From Betaproteobacteria bacterium (GTDB lineage Bacteria > Pseudomonadota > Gammaproteobacteria > Burkholderiales > SG8-39): 13,364 nt of DNA. Under the pieces are notes generated by a model. That model did not search any database and was not told where the DNA came from. It worked only from the letters and a program-made list of their open reading frames with translations. A program made the position numbers and the translations under genes. Shown here piece by piece: positions 1-6,978 of the stretch (the stretch's first letter is position 1; each line of letters begins with the position of its first letter). The stretch is taken from positions 1 to 13,364 of the forward strand of contig VBCJ01000129.1 of the NCBI GenBank assembly GCA_005884335.1. Direction: 5' to 3'.

Positions 1-1
1 C

Positions 2-748
2 GTGCGGCCGGATGTGCTCGTCAATGCCGCAGCCTATACGGCAGTCGACCGCGCGGAGAGCGAGCCGGACGCTGCCTACGCTATCAACGCCGCTGCGGTC
101 GCCATCTTGGCCGACGAGGCGAAGCGTGTCCAAGCCCTGCTCATCCACTATTCGACCGATTACGTCTTTGACGGGACCAAAGATACGCCCTATACCGAGG
201 AGGACCGCCCTAATCCTCTCAACGCTTACGGCCGCAGCAAGCTCGCGGGAGAGCAGGCGATCCACGAAATCGGCGGCGCTCATTTGATACTGCGCACGAG
301 CTGGGTGTACTCGGCGCGCGGCAAGAATTTCCTTCTTGCTATTCGGCGCTCGCTTCAGGAAAAGAAGGAACTACGCGTCGTATCCGATCAGATCGGAGCC
401 CCGACCTCCGCCGGGGCGCTGGCCCAGGGAACCGCGGAACTCCTGAGTCGTGACGGTGTTGCGGCACTCGGAGGCGCCCGCGACGTCTATCACATGACGG
501 CCGGTGGATTCACGTCCTGGCACGGATTTGCGACTGAGATCGCTCGGCTCGAGCGACCCGACGCTCCAGCCCGCATCGTGCCGATCGCGTCGAGCGAGTA
601 TCCGACTCCGGCGCATCGCCCAGGAAATTCGCGCCTATCGAACGAAAAACTCCTTCGGCGCTTCGGGGTTGCGTTGCCCGAGTGGGAGGTTTGCCTCGAA
701 GCCTTTTATAAGATGCGACGCGAGGGCGGGGGACGGCCGCATGACTGA
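2..748 (+). CDS. rfbD: dTDP-4-dehydrorhamnose reductase, 5'-truncated by the window edge
   Basis: RmlD/RfbD family SDR, which performs the last step of dTDP-L-rhamnose synthesis (NAD(P)H reduction of the 4-keto group of dTDP-6-deoxy-L-lyxo-4-hexulose) in the cytoplasm. The reading frame is open at the left edge. The first in-frame GTG (base 2) is internal: the visible protein begins at the family's conserved RPDVLVNAAAYTAVD region, so about 50-55 N-terminal residues with the Rossmann GxxGxxG are missing. Numbering from base 2, visible hallmarks are YSTDYVFDG (50-58), the catalytic YxxxK as Tyr76-Gly-Arg-Ser-Lys80, the RTSWVYS strand, the SDQIGAPTSA loop and the TSWHGFA motif typical of RmlD rather than other SDRs. 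The C-terminus is complete. Its last 8 bp overlap the next gene, implying co-translation. The rmlA, rmlB and rmlC partners are not in view and may lie upstream. Confidence 0.9.
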   Translation: MRPDVLVNAAAYTAVDRAESEPDAAYAINAAAVAILADEAKRVQALLIHYSTDYVFDGTKDTPYTEEDRPNPLNAYGRSKLAGEQAIHEIGGAHLILRTSWVYSARGKNFLLAIRRSLQEKKELRVVSDQIGAPTSAGALAQGTAELLSRDGVAALGGARDVYHMTAGGFTSWHGFATEIARLERPDAPARIVPIASSEYPTPAHRPGNSRLSNEKLLRRFGVALPEWEVCLEAFYKMRREGGGRPHD

Positions 749-1757
749 ACGCGATACCAAGATAGCCCTGATTACCGGGGTGCTCGGCCAGGACGGTTCC
801 TACCTCGCAGAATTGCTGATGGCAAAAGGATATCAAGTCATCGGCACCTCACATCGCGGCGAGCAAAGGACCAAGCTGAGCGGCGCGCAAAAGGAGATCG
901 AGGTGCTTGGACTGGACCTTGCCGACGGCGAAGCGATCCGCGCACTGGTCAGGCGGTACCGGCCGCATCATCTCTATAACCTGGCGGCGCGCGCATCGAG
1001 CGCTCAGCTTTTCGACGATGTGGTGGCCACAACCCGAATCAACGGGCTTGCCGTTGTTCATATGTTGGAGGCGATACGAACCGAGTCTGCCCAGACGCGC
1101 TTCTGTCAGGCATCCAGCAGCGAGGTGTTCGCCAAGGCCGCCCAGTCACCCCAGAACGAGCTGACCCCCCTGCGCCCCCGTAATGCGTATGGCGCGGCGA
1201 AGGTGTTGGCCCAAAACATGGTTGAGGCTTACCGGGAACGCTACGGAATATTCGCCTGCACCGCAGTCCCATTCAACCACGAAAGTCCCAGACGCGGGTT
1301 GAACTACGTGACGCGCAAAATCACCTCGACCGCGGCCCGAATCAAGGCGGGACTGGAAAACTCTCTAGCTCTCGAAAACCTCGACGGCCGAAGAGACTGG
1401 ACCTTTGCCGGGGACGTTGTACATGCAATGTGGCTCATGCTCGAGCAGCCGGAGCCCGAGGACTTCGTATTGGCGAGCGGCGAGACACATTCCGTGAGAG
1501 AGCTGTGCGAGCTTGCGTTTGGCCGTCTGGGACTCGATTACCGACAACACGTCGTAGTCGATCCTCTCCAGGAGCGCAAAGCGGATGCCGTCGAATTGCG
1601 CGGCGATTCTAGAAAGGCTCGCCTGCGGTTAGGGTGGCGGCCCGCGGTCGGTTTCAAGGAACTGGTGTACATGATGGTTGACGCGGACTACAAGGCTCTT
1701 TCGCCCAACCCGGTTCCAGGTGAAAATCGGCCCCCCAAGGGGGGTGCTCGTGTATAG
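741..1757 (+). CDS. gmd: GDP-mannose 4,6-dehydratase (divergent)
   Basis: Extended SDR of the GMD type, 338 aa, expected to convert GDP-D-mannose to GDP-4-keto-6-deoxy-D-mannose using bound NADP. ATG 741 overlaps the upstream stop by 8 bp and puts the Rossmann motif G13-V-L-G16-Q-D-G19 close to the N-terminus; the frame stays open further upstream, but that extension lies in rfbD and is not plausible. GMD signatures are GQDGSYLAELL, S126-S-E128 (Thr/Ser and Glu of the catalytic set), Tyr150xxxLys154, the diagnostic FNHESPRRG (178-186) with VTRKIT, and ENLDGRRDW (212-220). It differs from classical GMD: it is shorter than the ~370 aa E. coli enzyme, the region after the second beta strand is trimmed, and the usual AAQSHV-like substrate loop reads AARASS (82-87). 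ManC (minus strand, 3828-5252) would provide its substrate. No obvious Fcl or RMD follows; a C-methyltransferase does. A related 4,6-dehydratase with another substrate is possible. Confidence 0.82.
   Translation: MTERDTKIALITGVLGQDGSYLAELLMAKGYQVIGTSHRGEQRTKLSGAQKEIEVLGLDLADGEAIRALVRRYRPHHLYNLAARASSAQLFDDVVATTRINGLAVVHMLEAIRTESAQTRFCQASSSEVFAKAAQSPQNELTPLRPRNAYGAAKVLAQNMVEAYRERYGIFACTAVPFNHESPRRGLNYVTRKITSTAARIKAGLENSLALENLDGRRDWTFAGDVVHAMWLMLEQPEPEDFVLASGETHSVRELCELAFGRLGLDYRQHVVVDPLQERKADAVELRGDSRKARLRLGWRPAVGFKELVYMMVDADYKALSPNPVPGENRPPKGGARV
1731..1748 (+). promoter_or_regulatory. G-rich Shine-Dalgarno inside a C6-AA-G6 inverted repeat
   Basis: Bases 1731-1744 read CCCCCCAAGGGGGG, a perfect inverted repeat in the last codons of the dehydratase gene. 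The AAGGGGGG half is the only ribosome-binding-site-like sequence before the methyltransferase GTG at 1750 (5-nt spacing), so it decides that start. If folded (5 G-C pairs with a CAAG loop) the site would be masked until a ribosome translating the upstream gene opens it, which fits the 8-bp gene overlap. The fold and its role are inferred. Confidence 0.4.
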
Positions 1758-2994
1758 GGCATTGAAGCAGTGCCGTATCTGTGGGAACGGCAAACTCCTC
1801 GAGGTTCTCGACCTGGGTGTGCAAGCTCTCACCGGGGTTTTCCCCGCGACTCGGGCACAAGGTGTGACCGAAGGGCCGCTGAAGCTCGTCAAATGCACCG
1901 ATGCGTCCGGTTGCTGCGGACTGCTTCAGCTCGCTCATTCTTACGATCACGACGAGATGTACGGGACCAACTATGGGTACCGGTCCGGCATCAATCAGAG
2001 CATGGTCAACCATCTCCACGGAAAGATCCAAAAAATACTCGGGCTCGCCGATTTGTCCGGAAATCCAGTCGTTTTGGACATAGGGAGCAACGATGGCACC
2101 ACCTTGCGCGCCTATTCCACCACACGCTGCGACCTAGTCGGCATCGACCCGACCGCGGATAAATTTCGCCGATACTACCCCGACAATGTCACGGTCGTTC
2201 CGGAGTTCTTCTCCGCAGCGACCTACATGAAAGCCGCGCAGGGGCGCAAAGCCAGGATCGTGACCTCGTTTTCCATGTTTTACGATCTCGAAGACCCTCT
2301 CGCATTCATGAGAGAGGTGGTCGAAATACTCGAGAACAACGGCTTGTGGGTATTCGAACAGAGCTACATGCCGTTGATGCTCGAACGGAATTCCTACGAT
2401 ACGGTTTGCCACGAGCACTTGGAGTACTACGCGCTCGCCCAGGTGAAATGGATGTCGGATCGAGTCGGACTGCGGATCGTCGATGTGGAATTCAACGAGA
2501 CGAACGGAGGCAGCTTTTCCGTGGCTGCGGCGAAGACTTCTTCGAGCTACGCCGAGTTCCCGGGACTGCAGAAGCTGCTGAACAGGGAAAGCAATGCCGG
2601 CCTCGACGGTCCGGAACCGTACCGCGCATTCGCCGCCCGTGCAGCAGCCAGCCGGGAAGATTTGCGCGCGTTTTTTTCGCGGACGAAGGCCAGCGGTCAA
2701 CGCGTCGCCGGTCTGGGGGCTTCGACCAAGGGCAACGTATTGCTGCAGTATTGCGGGTTGTCGGGTCGCGAGCTCTACGCGATCGGGGAAGTGAACGAGG
2801 ACAAATTCGGCTGCTTCACACCGGGCTCGCTGATCCCGATCCGACCGGAACAAGAGCTGTTCGCCGACGAACCGGATTTTTTCCTGGTTCTGCCTTGGCA
2901 CTTTCGGGAGTTTTTTCTTCGCAAATACAAACCCAAGAAAGCCGCACTTGTATTTCCTCTTCCCAAACTGGACATGGTGCCCCGTTCAGGTTGA
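1750..2994 (+). CDS. Class I SAM-dependent sugar C-methyltransferase (TylC3/NovU/TcaB9-like)
   Basis: Three-domain C-methyltransferase of 414 aa, the usual length for the family. Domain 1 is a small zinc-binding module (C8-R-I-C11, then C49 and C55/C56 before GLLQL) followed by the conserved MYGTNYGYRSGIN segment. Domain 2 (~105-210) is the SAM fold, with motif I VLDIGSNDG (108-116) and the acidic V-G-I-D133 loop. The CHEHLEYY segment (220-227) holds the family's active-site His/Tyr. Domain 3 starts near FNETNGGSFSV (248-258) and is the C-terminal methyltransferase module. Characterised relatives methylate C3 of NDP-4-keto-6-deoxy sugars. Since it is translated directly after a GDP-mannose 4,6-dehydratase, GDP-4-keto-6-deoxymannose is a plausible acceptor, giving a branched 3-C-methyl sugar; this is inference. 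Start: GTG 1750, with AAGGGGGG 5 nt upstream and an 8-bp overlap with gmd; GTG 1744 and the earlier in-frame ATG 1678 are less likely. Confidence 0.85.
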   Translation: MYRALKQCRICGNGKLLEVLDLGVQALTGVFPATRAQGVTEGPLKLVKCTDASGCCGLLQLAHSYDHDEMYGTNYGYRSGINQSMVNHLHGKIQKILGLADLSGNPVVLDIGSNDGTTLRAYSTTRCDLVGIDPTADKFRRYYPDNVTVVPEFFSAATYMKAAQGRKARIVTSFSMFYDLEDPLAFMREVVEILENNGLWVFEQSYMPLMLERNSYDTVCHEHLEYYALAQVKWMSDRVGLRIVDVEFNETNGGSFSVAAAKTSSSYAEFPGLQKLLNRESNAGLDGPEPYRAFAARAAASREDLRAFFSRTKASGQRVAGLGASTKGNVLLQYCGLSGRELYAIGEVNEDKFGCFTPGSLIPIRPEQELFADEPDFFLVLPWHFREFFLRKYKPKKAALVFPLPKLDMVPRSG

Positions 2995-3027
2995 GACGGT
3001 TGAAAGTCGACTGACTACCCCCGAGCG

Positions 3028-3810
3028 GTGAACGATCAAAACATGGAAAGGGAGATTCCGGACCTCATCTCGGTTTCCATCGTGAGCCACGGCCAGGCCG
3101 AGCTCGCTGCGCGACTTTTCGATGATCTGCGTGCGCAAAAGCCGACGGGAATCGAAGTCATCCTCACCCTCAATATCGACGAAGCGCTGCCATTCGATCC
3201 CGACTCTTTCCCTTTTTCTGTAAAAACGATCCGAAATGCGAGTCCACGAGGCTTTGCGACCAATCACAACGCCGCATTCGAGCTTGCCGACGGAAATTTC
3301 TTCTGTGTGCTCAATCCCGACATTCGCGTGACCGCGGATCCTTTCTTGGCGCTGATCAAGGAACTAAGGAACCCCGCCGTCGGCGCAGTCGCTCCTCTGA
3401 TTCTCGACACCGACGGAGCGATCGAGGACAGCGCCCGTCCGTTTCCGACCCTTTCAAGCCTGGTTTGCAAAGCATTGGGGGCAGAGCCGAAGCGATATTA
3501 CGAAATCGGCGACGAAAGTATTTCCCCGGATTGGATAGGCGGCATGTTCATGCTGCTTCGAAGGGACGCTTTTGCGGCGGTGGGTGGATTTGACGCCCGC
3601 TATCACCTGTACTACGAGGATGTGGATCTCTGTGCTCGCCTGAGGCTGGCGGGTTACGACATCCGGCTTGTCCCGAGCGCCTCGGTCGTGCACCTCGCAC
3701 GACGCCAAAGCCGGCGGGACATCAGATACTTGCTTTGGCACCTGTGCAGCATGACTCGCTATATTCTTTCCGGAACACGGCGTAAGGTCGAAAAGGCGGC
3801 AGCACGCTGA
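3028..3810 (+). CDS. Family 2 glycosyltransferase, WbbL/rhamnosyltransferase-like
   Basis: GT2 (GT-A fold) transferase of about 260 aa, predicted to transfer a sugar from a nucleotide donor to a lipid-linked glycan on the cytoplasmic face of the membrane. Visible features (numbered from GTG 3028) are the VSIVSHGQAELAARLFDDL first strand and helix (16-34), the NASPRGFATNHNAAF segment typical of WbbL-type rhamnosyltransferases, the donor/metal motif L-N-P-D-I in place of DxD, and the C-terminal acceptor/catalytic block GGFDARYHLYYEDVDLCARL with the E-D pair, followed by VVHLARRQSRR. There is no convincing transmembrane segment. A dTDP-rhamnose donor would fit the rmlD gene at the left edge, but a GDP-sugar cannot be excluded. 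It lies 33 bp after the methyltransferase and is probably in the same operon. The start is uncertain: GTG 3028 or ATG 3043, neither with a clear Shine-Dalgarno. Confidence 0.82.
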   Translation: MNDQNMEREIPDLISVSIVSHGQAELAARLFDDLRAQKPTGIEVILTLNIDEALPFDPDSFPFSVKTIRNASPRGFATNHNAAFELADGNFFCVLNPDIRVTADPFLALIKELRNPAVGAVAPLILDTDGAIEDSARPFPTLSSLVCKALGAEPKRYYEIGDESISPDWIGGMFMLLRRDAFAAVGGFDARYHLYYEDVDLCARLRLAGYDIRLVPSASVVHLARRQSRRDIRYLLWHLCSMTRYILSGTRRKVEKAAAR

Positions 3811-3831
3811 GTGCAGGGGCCTGCTCCTCAG
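3807..3831. terminator. Hairpin across the convergent stop codons (possible bidirectional terminator)
   Basis: Bases 3807-3811 (CTGAG) pair with 3827-3831 (CTCAG), and 3813-3817 (GCAGG) pair with 3820-3824 (CCTGC), with a small internal bulge and a very tight loop (alternatively GCAG/CTGC with a GGGC loop). The structure includes the stop codon of the glycosyltransferase (3808-3810) and that of manC (3828-3830), the only 17-bp gap between convergent genes. There is no T-run on either side, so intrinsic termination is unproven. Confidence 0.35.
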
Positions 3832-5252
3832 TTCCGGTGATAGCGGTCCTCGAAACGCACGATGTCATCCTCGCCCAGGTAGCTCCCCGACTGGACTTCT
3901 ATGAGGAAAAGCGGCACCTTTCCCACGTTTTCGAGTCGATGCTTGGTCCCGATCGGGATATAGGTGGATTCGTTTTCCGACAAGAGCTTCACCTCATCGC
4001 CCCGCGTCACCTGGGCGGTGCCCGACACCACCACCCAATGCTCCGCGCGATGGTGATGCATCTGCAGCGAGAGCGCTTCGCCCGGTTTGACCATGATGCG
4101 CTTGACCTGGAAGCGCTCGCCTGCATCGATGCCCTCGTAGTAGCCCCAGGGCCGATAGACCCGGCTGTGTGAAACATGCTCGGTGCGAGCGTGCCGGGCG
4201 AGCGTTTCGACCACTTCCTTGACCTCCTGCGAACGCGACTTGTCGGCCACGAGGACAGCATCATCGGTCTCGACGATCACGAGATCGCGCACGCCCAGGG
4301 CCGCGACCATGCGGTGCTCGGCGCGAATATAACAACCGCTCGCCTCGCGCAGGTCCACGTCGCCGCGCACGACGTTGTCGCTTACATCCTTTTCTCCGGC
4401 CTCCCAGAGTGCCGTCCACGAACCGACGTCGCTCCAGCCGATGTCGGCCTGGACCATCGTGCTCGCAGAAGTGCGCTCCATCACGGCATAGTCGATGGAG
4501 TCCGCCGCACAGGCGGTGAATGCAGTTGAATCCAGCCGCAAGAAATCGAGGTCGCGTTTGCCCGCTTCCCACGCCGCCTTTGCGGCGGCCAGAATCTCGG
4601 GGCGGAAGCGCTGCAGCTCCTCCAGGAAGCGCTTGGGCTGGAGCGCGAACATGCCGCTGTTCCAGAAAAACCGCTCGCTCGAGACATAGCGCCGCGCCGT
4701 CTCCAGGTCGGGCTTCTCGACGAAACGCTTGACCCGGTAGCTGCGCTCGCTCCCGGAAACGGGCTCGCCGCGCTCGATATAACCGTACCCGGTGACGGGT
4801 CCGCGCGGCGTGATTCCGAAAGTGACGAGCGAACCGCCCGCCGCGAGGGGAATCGCCGTGGCGATTGCCGCGTGAAACGCTGGGATGTTCTGGATCAGGT
4901 GATCGGAGGGCAGCACCAGAATGCAAGCCTCCGGATGGCGACTCTGGACATGAAGCGCCGCGACCGCGACCGCCGGTGCCGTGTTACGACCGACCGGTTC
5001 CAGGATCTGAACCTCGGACTTGACTCCGATTTCCCGCATCTGCTCTGCGACAAGAAACCGGTGCTCGTCGTTCGAAACGACGATCGGGGCACAGGCGCCG
5101 CCGAAACCCTGTAGCCGCAGTACCGTGTCCTGAAACAAGGTCCGTTCGGAAACCAGAGGCAGGAATTGCTTCGGCAGAAGCCGCCGCGACATGGGCCAGA
5201 GGCGGGTGCCTGATCCGCCCGAGAGAATTACGGGGTAGAAGGAGATCGTCAC
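3828..5252 (-). CDS. manC: Mannose-1-phosphate guanylyltransferase / mannose-6-phosphate isomerase (bifunctional)
   Basis: Type II ManC/AlgA/XanB enzyme, 474 aa (family 470-480). The N-terminal pyrophosphorylase domain makes GDP-mannose from mannose-1-P and GTP: G12-G-S-G-T-R-L-W-P-M-S-R is the nucleotide-binding signature, followed by LLPKQFLPL, with VEKP and WNSGMF further on. The C-terminal cupin isomerises fructose-6-P and mannose-6-P: RPWGYYE, then the metal motif Q397-M-H399 to E404-H405-W406, with His438 as the likely fourth ligand. Start: GTG 5252 is preferred because AAGG lies 8 nt upstream and the encoded protein begins directly before the conserved strand; an in-frame TTG at 5276 would add 8 residues, has no Shine-Dalgarno and falls at the predicted transcription start. 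It is the only minus-strand gene and has its own promoter. It probably supplies the GDP-mannose used by the dehydratase at 741-1757, and perhaps mannosyltransferases outside the window. Confidence 0.95.
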   Translation of the reverse strand: MTISFYPVILSGGSGTRLWPMSRRLLPKQFLPLVSERTLFQDTVLRLQGFGGACAPIVVSNDEHRFLVAEQMREIGVKSEVQILEPVGRNTAPAVAVAALHVQSRHPEACILVLPSDHLIQNIPAFHAAIATAIPLAAGGSLVTFGITPRGPVTGYGYIERGEPVSGSERSYRVKRFVEKPDLETARRYVSSERFFWNSGMFALQPKRFLEELQRFRPEILAAAKAAWEAGKRDLDFLRLDSTAFTACAADSIDYAVMERTSASTMVQADIGWSDVGSWTALWEAGEKDVSDNVVRGDVDLREASGCYIRAEHRMVAALGVRDLVIVETDDAVLVADKSRSQEVKEVVETLARHARTEHVSHSRVYRPWGYYEGIDAGERFQVKRIMVKPGEALSLQMHHHRAEHWVVVSGTAQVTRGDEVKLLSENESTYIPIGTKHRLENVGKVPLFLIEVQSGSYLGEDDIVRFEDRYHRN

Positions 5253-5283
5253 TCGCGCGGCCTTGCATTCCGACAAAGCGCGT

Positions 5284-5327
5284 ATTGTAGTGGCACCTGC
5301 TCCCTGCAGATAGAGGCTTGCTAGAAT
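5284..5327. promoter_or_regulatory. Divergent promoter region between manC and the epimerase gene
   Basis: In the ~120-bp divergent spacer, the plus strand carries an extended -10, TGC-TAGAAT (5319-5327), without a good -35. That would start transcription near 5334, about 38 nt before the epimerase ATG. The minus strand carries TACAAT (5289-5284) with only a weak -35, giving a start near 5277 and a ~25-nt leader to the manC GTG at 5252. The two promoters overlap back to back, so they could compete or share a regulator; no operator is obvious. Confidence 0.4.
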
Positions 5328-5371
5328 CCGGTGTCGCTCTATGGGAAGGCGGCGCCTTTCCTGCGGTTCAC

Positions 5372-6313
5372 ATGCGCATTCTCGTCACCGGTGCGTCGGG
5401 CTTCATCGGCACTGCCCTTTGCCGCGCGCTGCTCGCGCGCGGCCACACGGTCCGCGCCGCGGTAAGGCGGCTCGCCCCGCCGGGCGCGGTTGCGCCCCGA
5501 TTGGATCAGATCCTCATCCCGGATATCGCCGCCGAATTCGATCGCCGCGCGCTCGTCGACGGCTTTGGAACGATTGTCCACCTTGCCGCGATCGCCCACC
5601 GATCGAACCCCATCGAGGCGGAGATTCGGCGCGTCAACCGCGATTCGGCGGTCCGGCTCGCGGAGGCCGCCGCTGGAATTGCCGGCCGCTTCATTTTCCT
5701 GAGCTCGGTAAAGGTGCACGGCGAGGACTCGGGCAGCGGTACCTACGGTGAAGACGACGCGCTCGATCCGCAGGACTCCTATGGTCGCTCCAAGCTCGAA
5801 GCCGAGCGGGCCTTGACCGAAACCACCGCCCGAAACGGCATGGAGCTCGTGTTGATCCGGCCGCCCCTCGTGTACGGACCCGAGGTCAAGGGCAACTTTC
5901 TGCGTTTGCTCGGATGGGTCGATTCGGGGCTGCCCCTGCCCTTCGCGAGCGTGCGCAACCGGCGCAGCCTGATCTACGTGGGCAATCTCGTCGACGCGAT
6001 CGCGCGTTGCGCGGAGCATCCCGCGGCACGCGGACCCTTTCTGGTGAGCGACGATGAGACGGTTTCGACCCCCGAGCTGGTGTCGCGCATCACCCGGGCG
6101 CTCCAACGACCTGCAAGGCTTATCCCCGTCCCACCAGCGCTCTTGCGCGCGGCCGGAATGATCGCGGGCCGTCGCGACGAAATCCAGCGCTTGGTCGGCA
6201 ATCTCGCGATCGACTCCTCCAAGGCGCGCCGGCTGCTCGATTGGCGCCCCCCCTACGCGCTCGATGAGGGACTCGCAGAAACGGCGCGCTGGTTCAAATC
6301 CGCACGCGATTGA
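5372..6313 (+). CDS. NAD-dependent epimerase, WbpV/Gnu (GalE-like) family
   Basis: Extended SDR of 313 aa resembling the O-antigen UDP-hexose(NAc) 4-epimerases of the WbpV/Gnu group. Visible are the Rossmann G7-A-S-G10-F-I-G13, the HLAAIAHRS segment, the IFLSSVKVHGED strand (108-119; this SSVKV-GE motif separates the group from ordinary GalE), the catalytic Y137-G-R-S-K141, RPPLVYGPEVKGNF, and the SLIYVGNLVDAI pattern that precedes the C-terminal substrate domain. It likely interconverts UDP-GlcNAc/UDP-GalNAc (or Glc/Gal) or the corresponding undecaprenyl-linked sugar; the exact substrate is not readable. ATG 5372 is chosen because it places the Rossmann strand at residues 2-6; the upstream in-frame TTG at 5318 lies inside the -10 region. 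The Shine-Dalgarno is weak. It is divergent from manC and separated from the next operon by 71 bp with its own promoter. Confidence 0.85.
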   Translation: MRILVTGASGFIGTALCRALLARGHTVRAAVRRLAPPGAVAPRLDQILIPDIAAEFDRRALVDGFGTIVHLAAIAHRSNPIEAEIRRVNRDSAVRLAEAAAGIAGRFIFLSSVKVHGEDSGSGTYGEDDALDPQDSYGRSKLEAERALTETTARNGMELVLIRPPLVYGPEVKGNFLRLLGWVDSGLPLPFASVRNRRSLIYVGNLVDAIARCAEHPAARGPFLVSDDETVSTPELVSRITRALQRPARLIPVPPALLRAAGMIAGRRDEIQRLVGNLAIDSSKARRLLDWRPPYALDEGLAETARWFKSARD

Positions 6314-6345
6314 GTTGAGCGCCGATTTTCTATCGTCGCAACGAC

Positions 6346-6351
6346 TATAAT
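6346..6351 (+). promoter_or_regulatory. Consensus -10 box (TATAAT) ahead of the heptose-like cassette
   Basis: A perfect TATAAT lies in the 71-bp gap after the epimerase, giving a predicted transcription start near 6358 and a ~27-nt leader before the ATG at 6385. The -35 is poor: CGATTT at 17-bp spacing, while TTGAGC at 6315-6320 is too far (25 bp). The contrast of a perfect -10 with a weak -35 could mean an activator is used. It would drive the eight-gene operon that follows. Confidence 0.45.
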
Positions 6352-6384
6352 TGCGCTGGGCGCCCTCCTCGCGGACAAAAAGGC

Positions 6385-6966
6385 ATGCACTCTGGGACGT
6401 TCTTCGACGAAGTCGTGAAAATTGCCCAATCGATCGACGCTGCGGGCGTCGAGAACCTGGCGACGGAGTTAGCCGCCCTACGCCAGCGGGGCGGGCGGCT
6501 TTTCTTCCTCGGCGTGGGTGGGAGCGCGGCGAACTGCAGCCACGCAGTGAATGATTTTCGCAAACTCTGCGGTATCGAAGCTTATACCCCGGTGGACAAT
6601 GTCTCCGAACTCACCGCGCGCACGAATGATGAGGGCTGGGACACGGTGTTTGCGGCATGGCTCAAGACGAGCAGAGCGAACAAGAACGATGCCGTGTTCG
6701 TCTTCTCCGTGGGGGGCGGAAGCGTGGAAAAGAACGTCAGCGCAAATATCGTCGCCGGACTCAAAGAGGCGAAACAGCGCAGCATGAAGATATTCGGCGT
6801 GGTCGGACGCGACGGCGGCTACACGAAACAGGTCGGCGATTGCGTCGTCGTGGTTCCGACGGTCGAGGCCTCGCGCGTGACTCCGCATACCGAAGCCTTC
6901 CAGGCGGTGGTCTGGCATTGCTTGGTGTCGCATCCGAAGCTGCAGCAGGTCTCGACCAAGTGGTGA
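6385..6966 (+). CDS. SIS-domain isomerase, GmhA (sedoheptulose-7-phosphate isomerase)-like
   Basis: Single SIS-domain protein, 193 aa, the same length as GmhA. The phosphate-binding sugar isomerase loops are GVGGSAANCSHAVNDF (43-58) and SVGGGS (108-113), and the C-terminal helix carries TPHTEAFQAVVWH (166-178). GmhA converts sedoheptulose-7-P to D-glycero-D-manno-heptose-7-P, and the adjacent GmhB-like phosphatase and HldE-like fusion support an analogous role. Compared by eye with E. coli GmhA, its metal/catalytic set His61-Glu65-Gln172-His180 becomes His53-Asp57-Glu170-His178, and six residues (VEKNVS, 114-119) are added after the second phosphate loop. It therefore belongs to a distinct subfamily and may act on a different ketose phosphate. 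It is the first gene of the operon. ATG 6385 is the natural start; the AAAAAGG just before it is close for a ribosome-binding site. Confidence 0.82.
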   Translation: MHSGTFFDEVVKIAQSIDAAGVENLATELAALRQRGGRLFFLGVGGSAANCSHAVNDFRKLCGIEAYTPVDNVSELTARTNDEGWDTVFAAWLKTSRANKNDAVFVFSVGGGSVEKNVSANIVAGLKEAKQRSMKIFGVVGRDGGYTKQVGDCVVVVPTVEASRVTPHTEAFQAVVWHCLVSHPKLQQVSTKW

Positions 6967-6978
6967 GTCAGAGGTACC

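Noticed and set aside
504..740. N-terminal extension of the GMD gene
   Set aside because: Lies within rfbD in another frame; the Rossmann motif follows ATG 741.
1678..1749. ATG 1678 as methyltransferase start
   Set aside because: Would overlap gmd by 80 bp and add residues not seen in the family; GTG 1750 has the ribosome-binding site.
2134..2901. 255-codon minus-strand open frame
   Set aside because: Antisense shadow of the methyltransferase gene; no domain resemblance.
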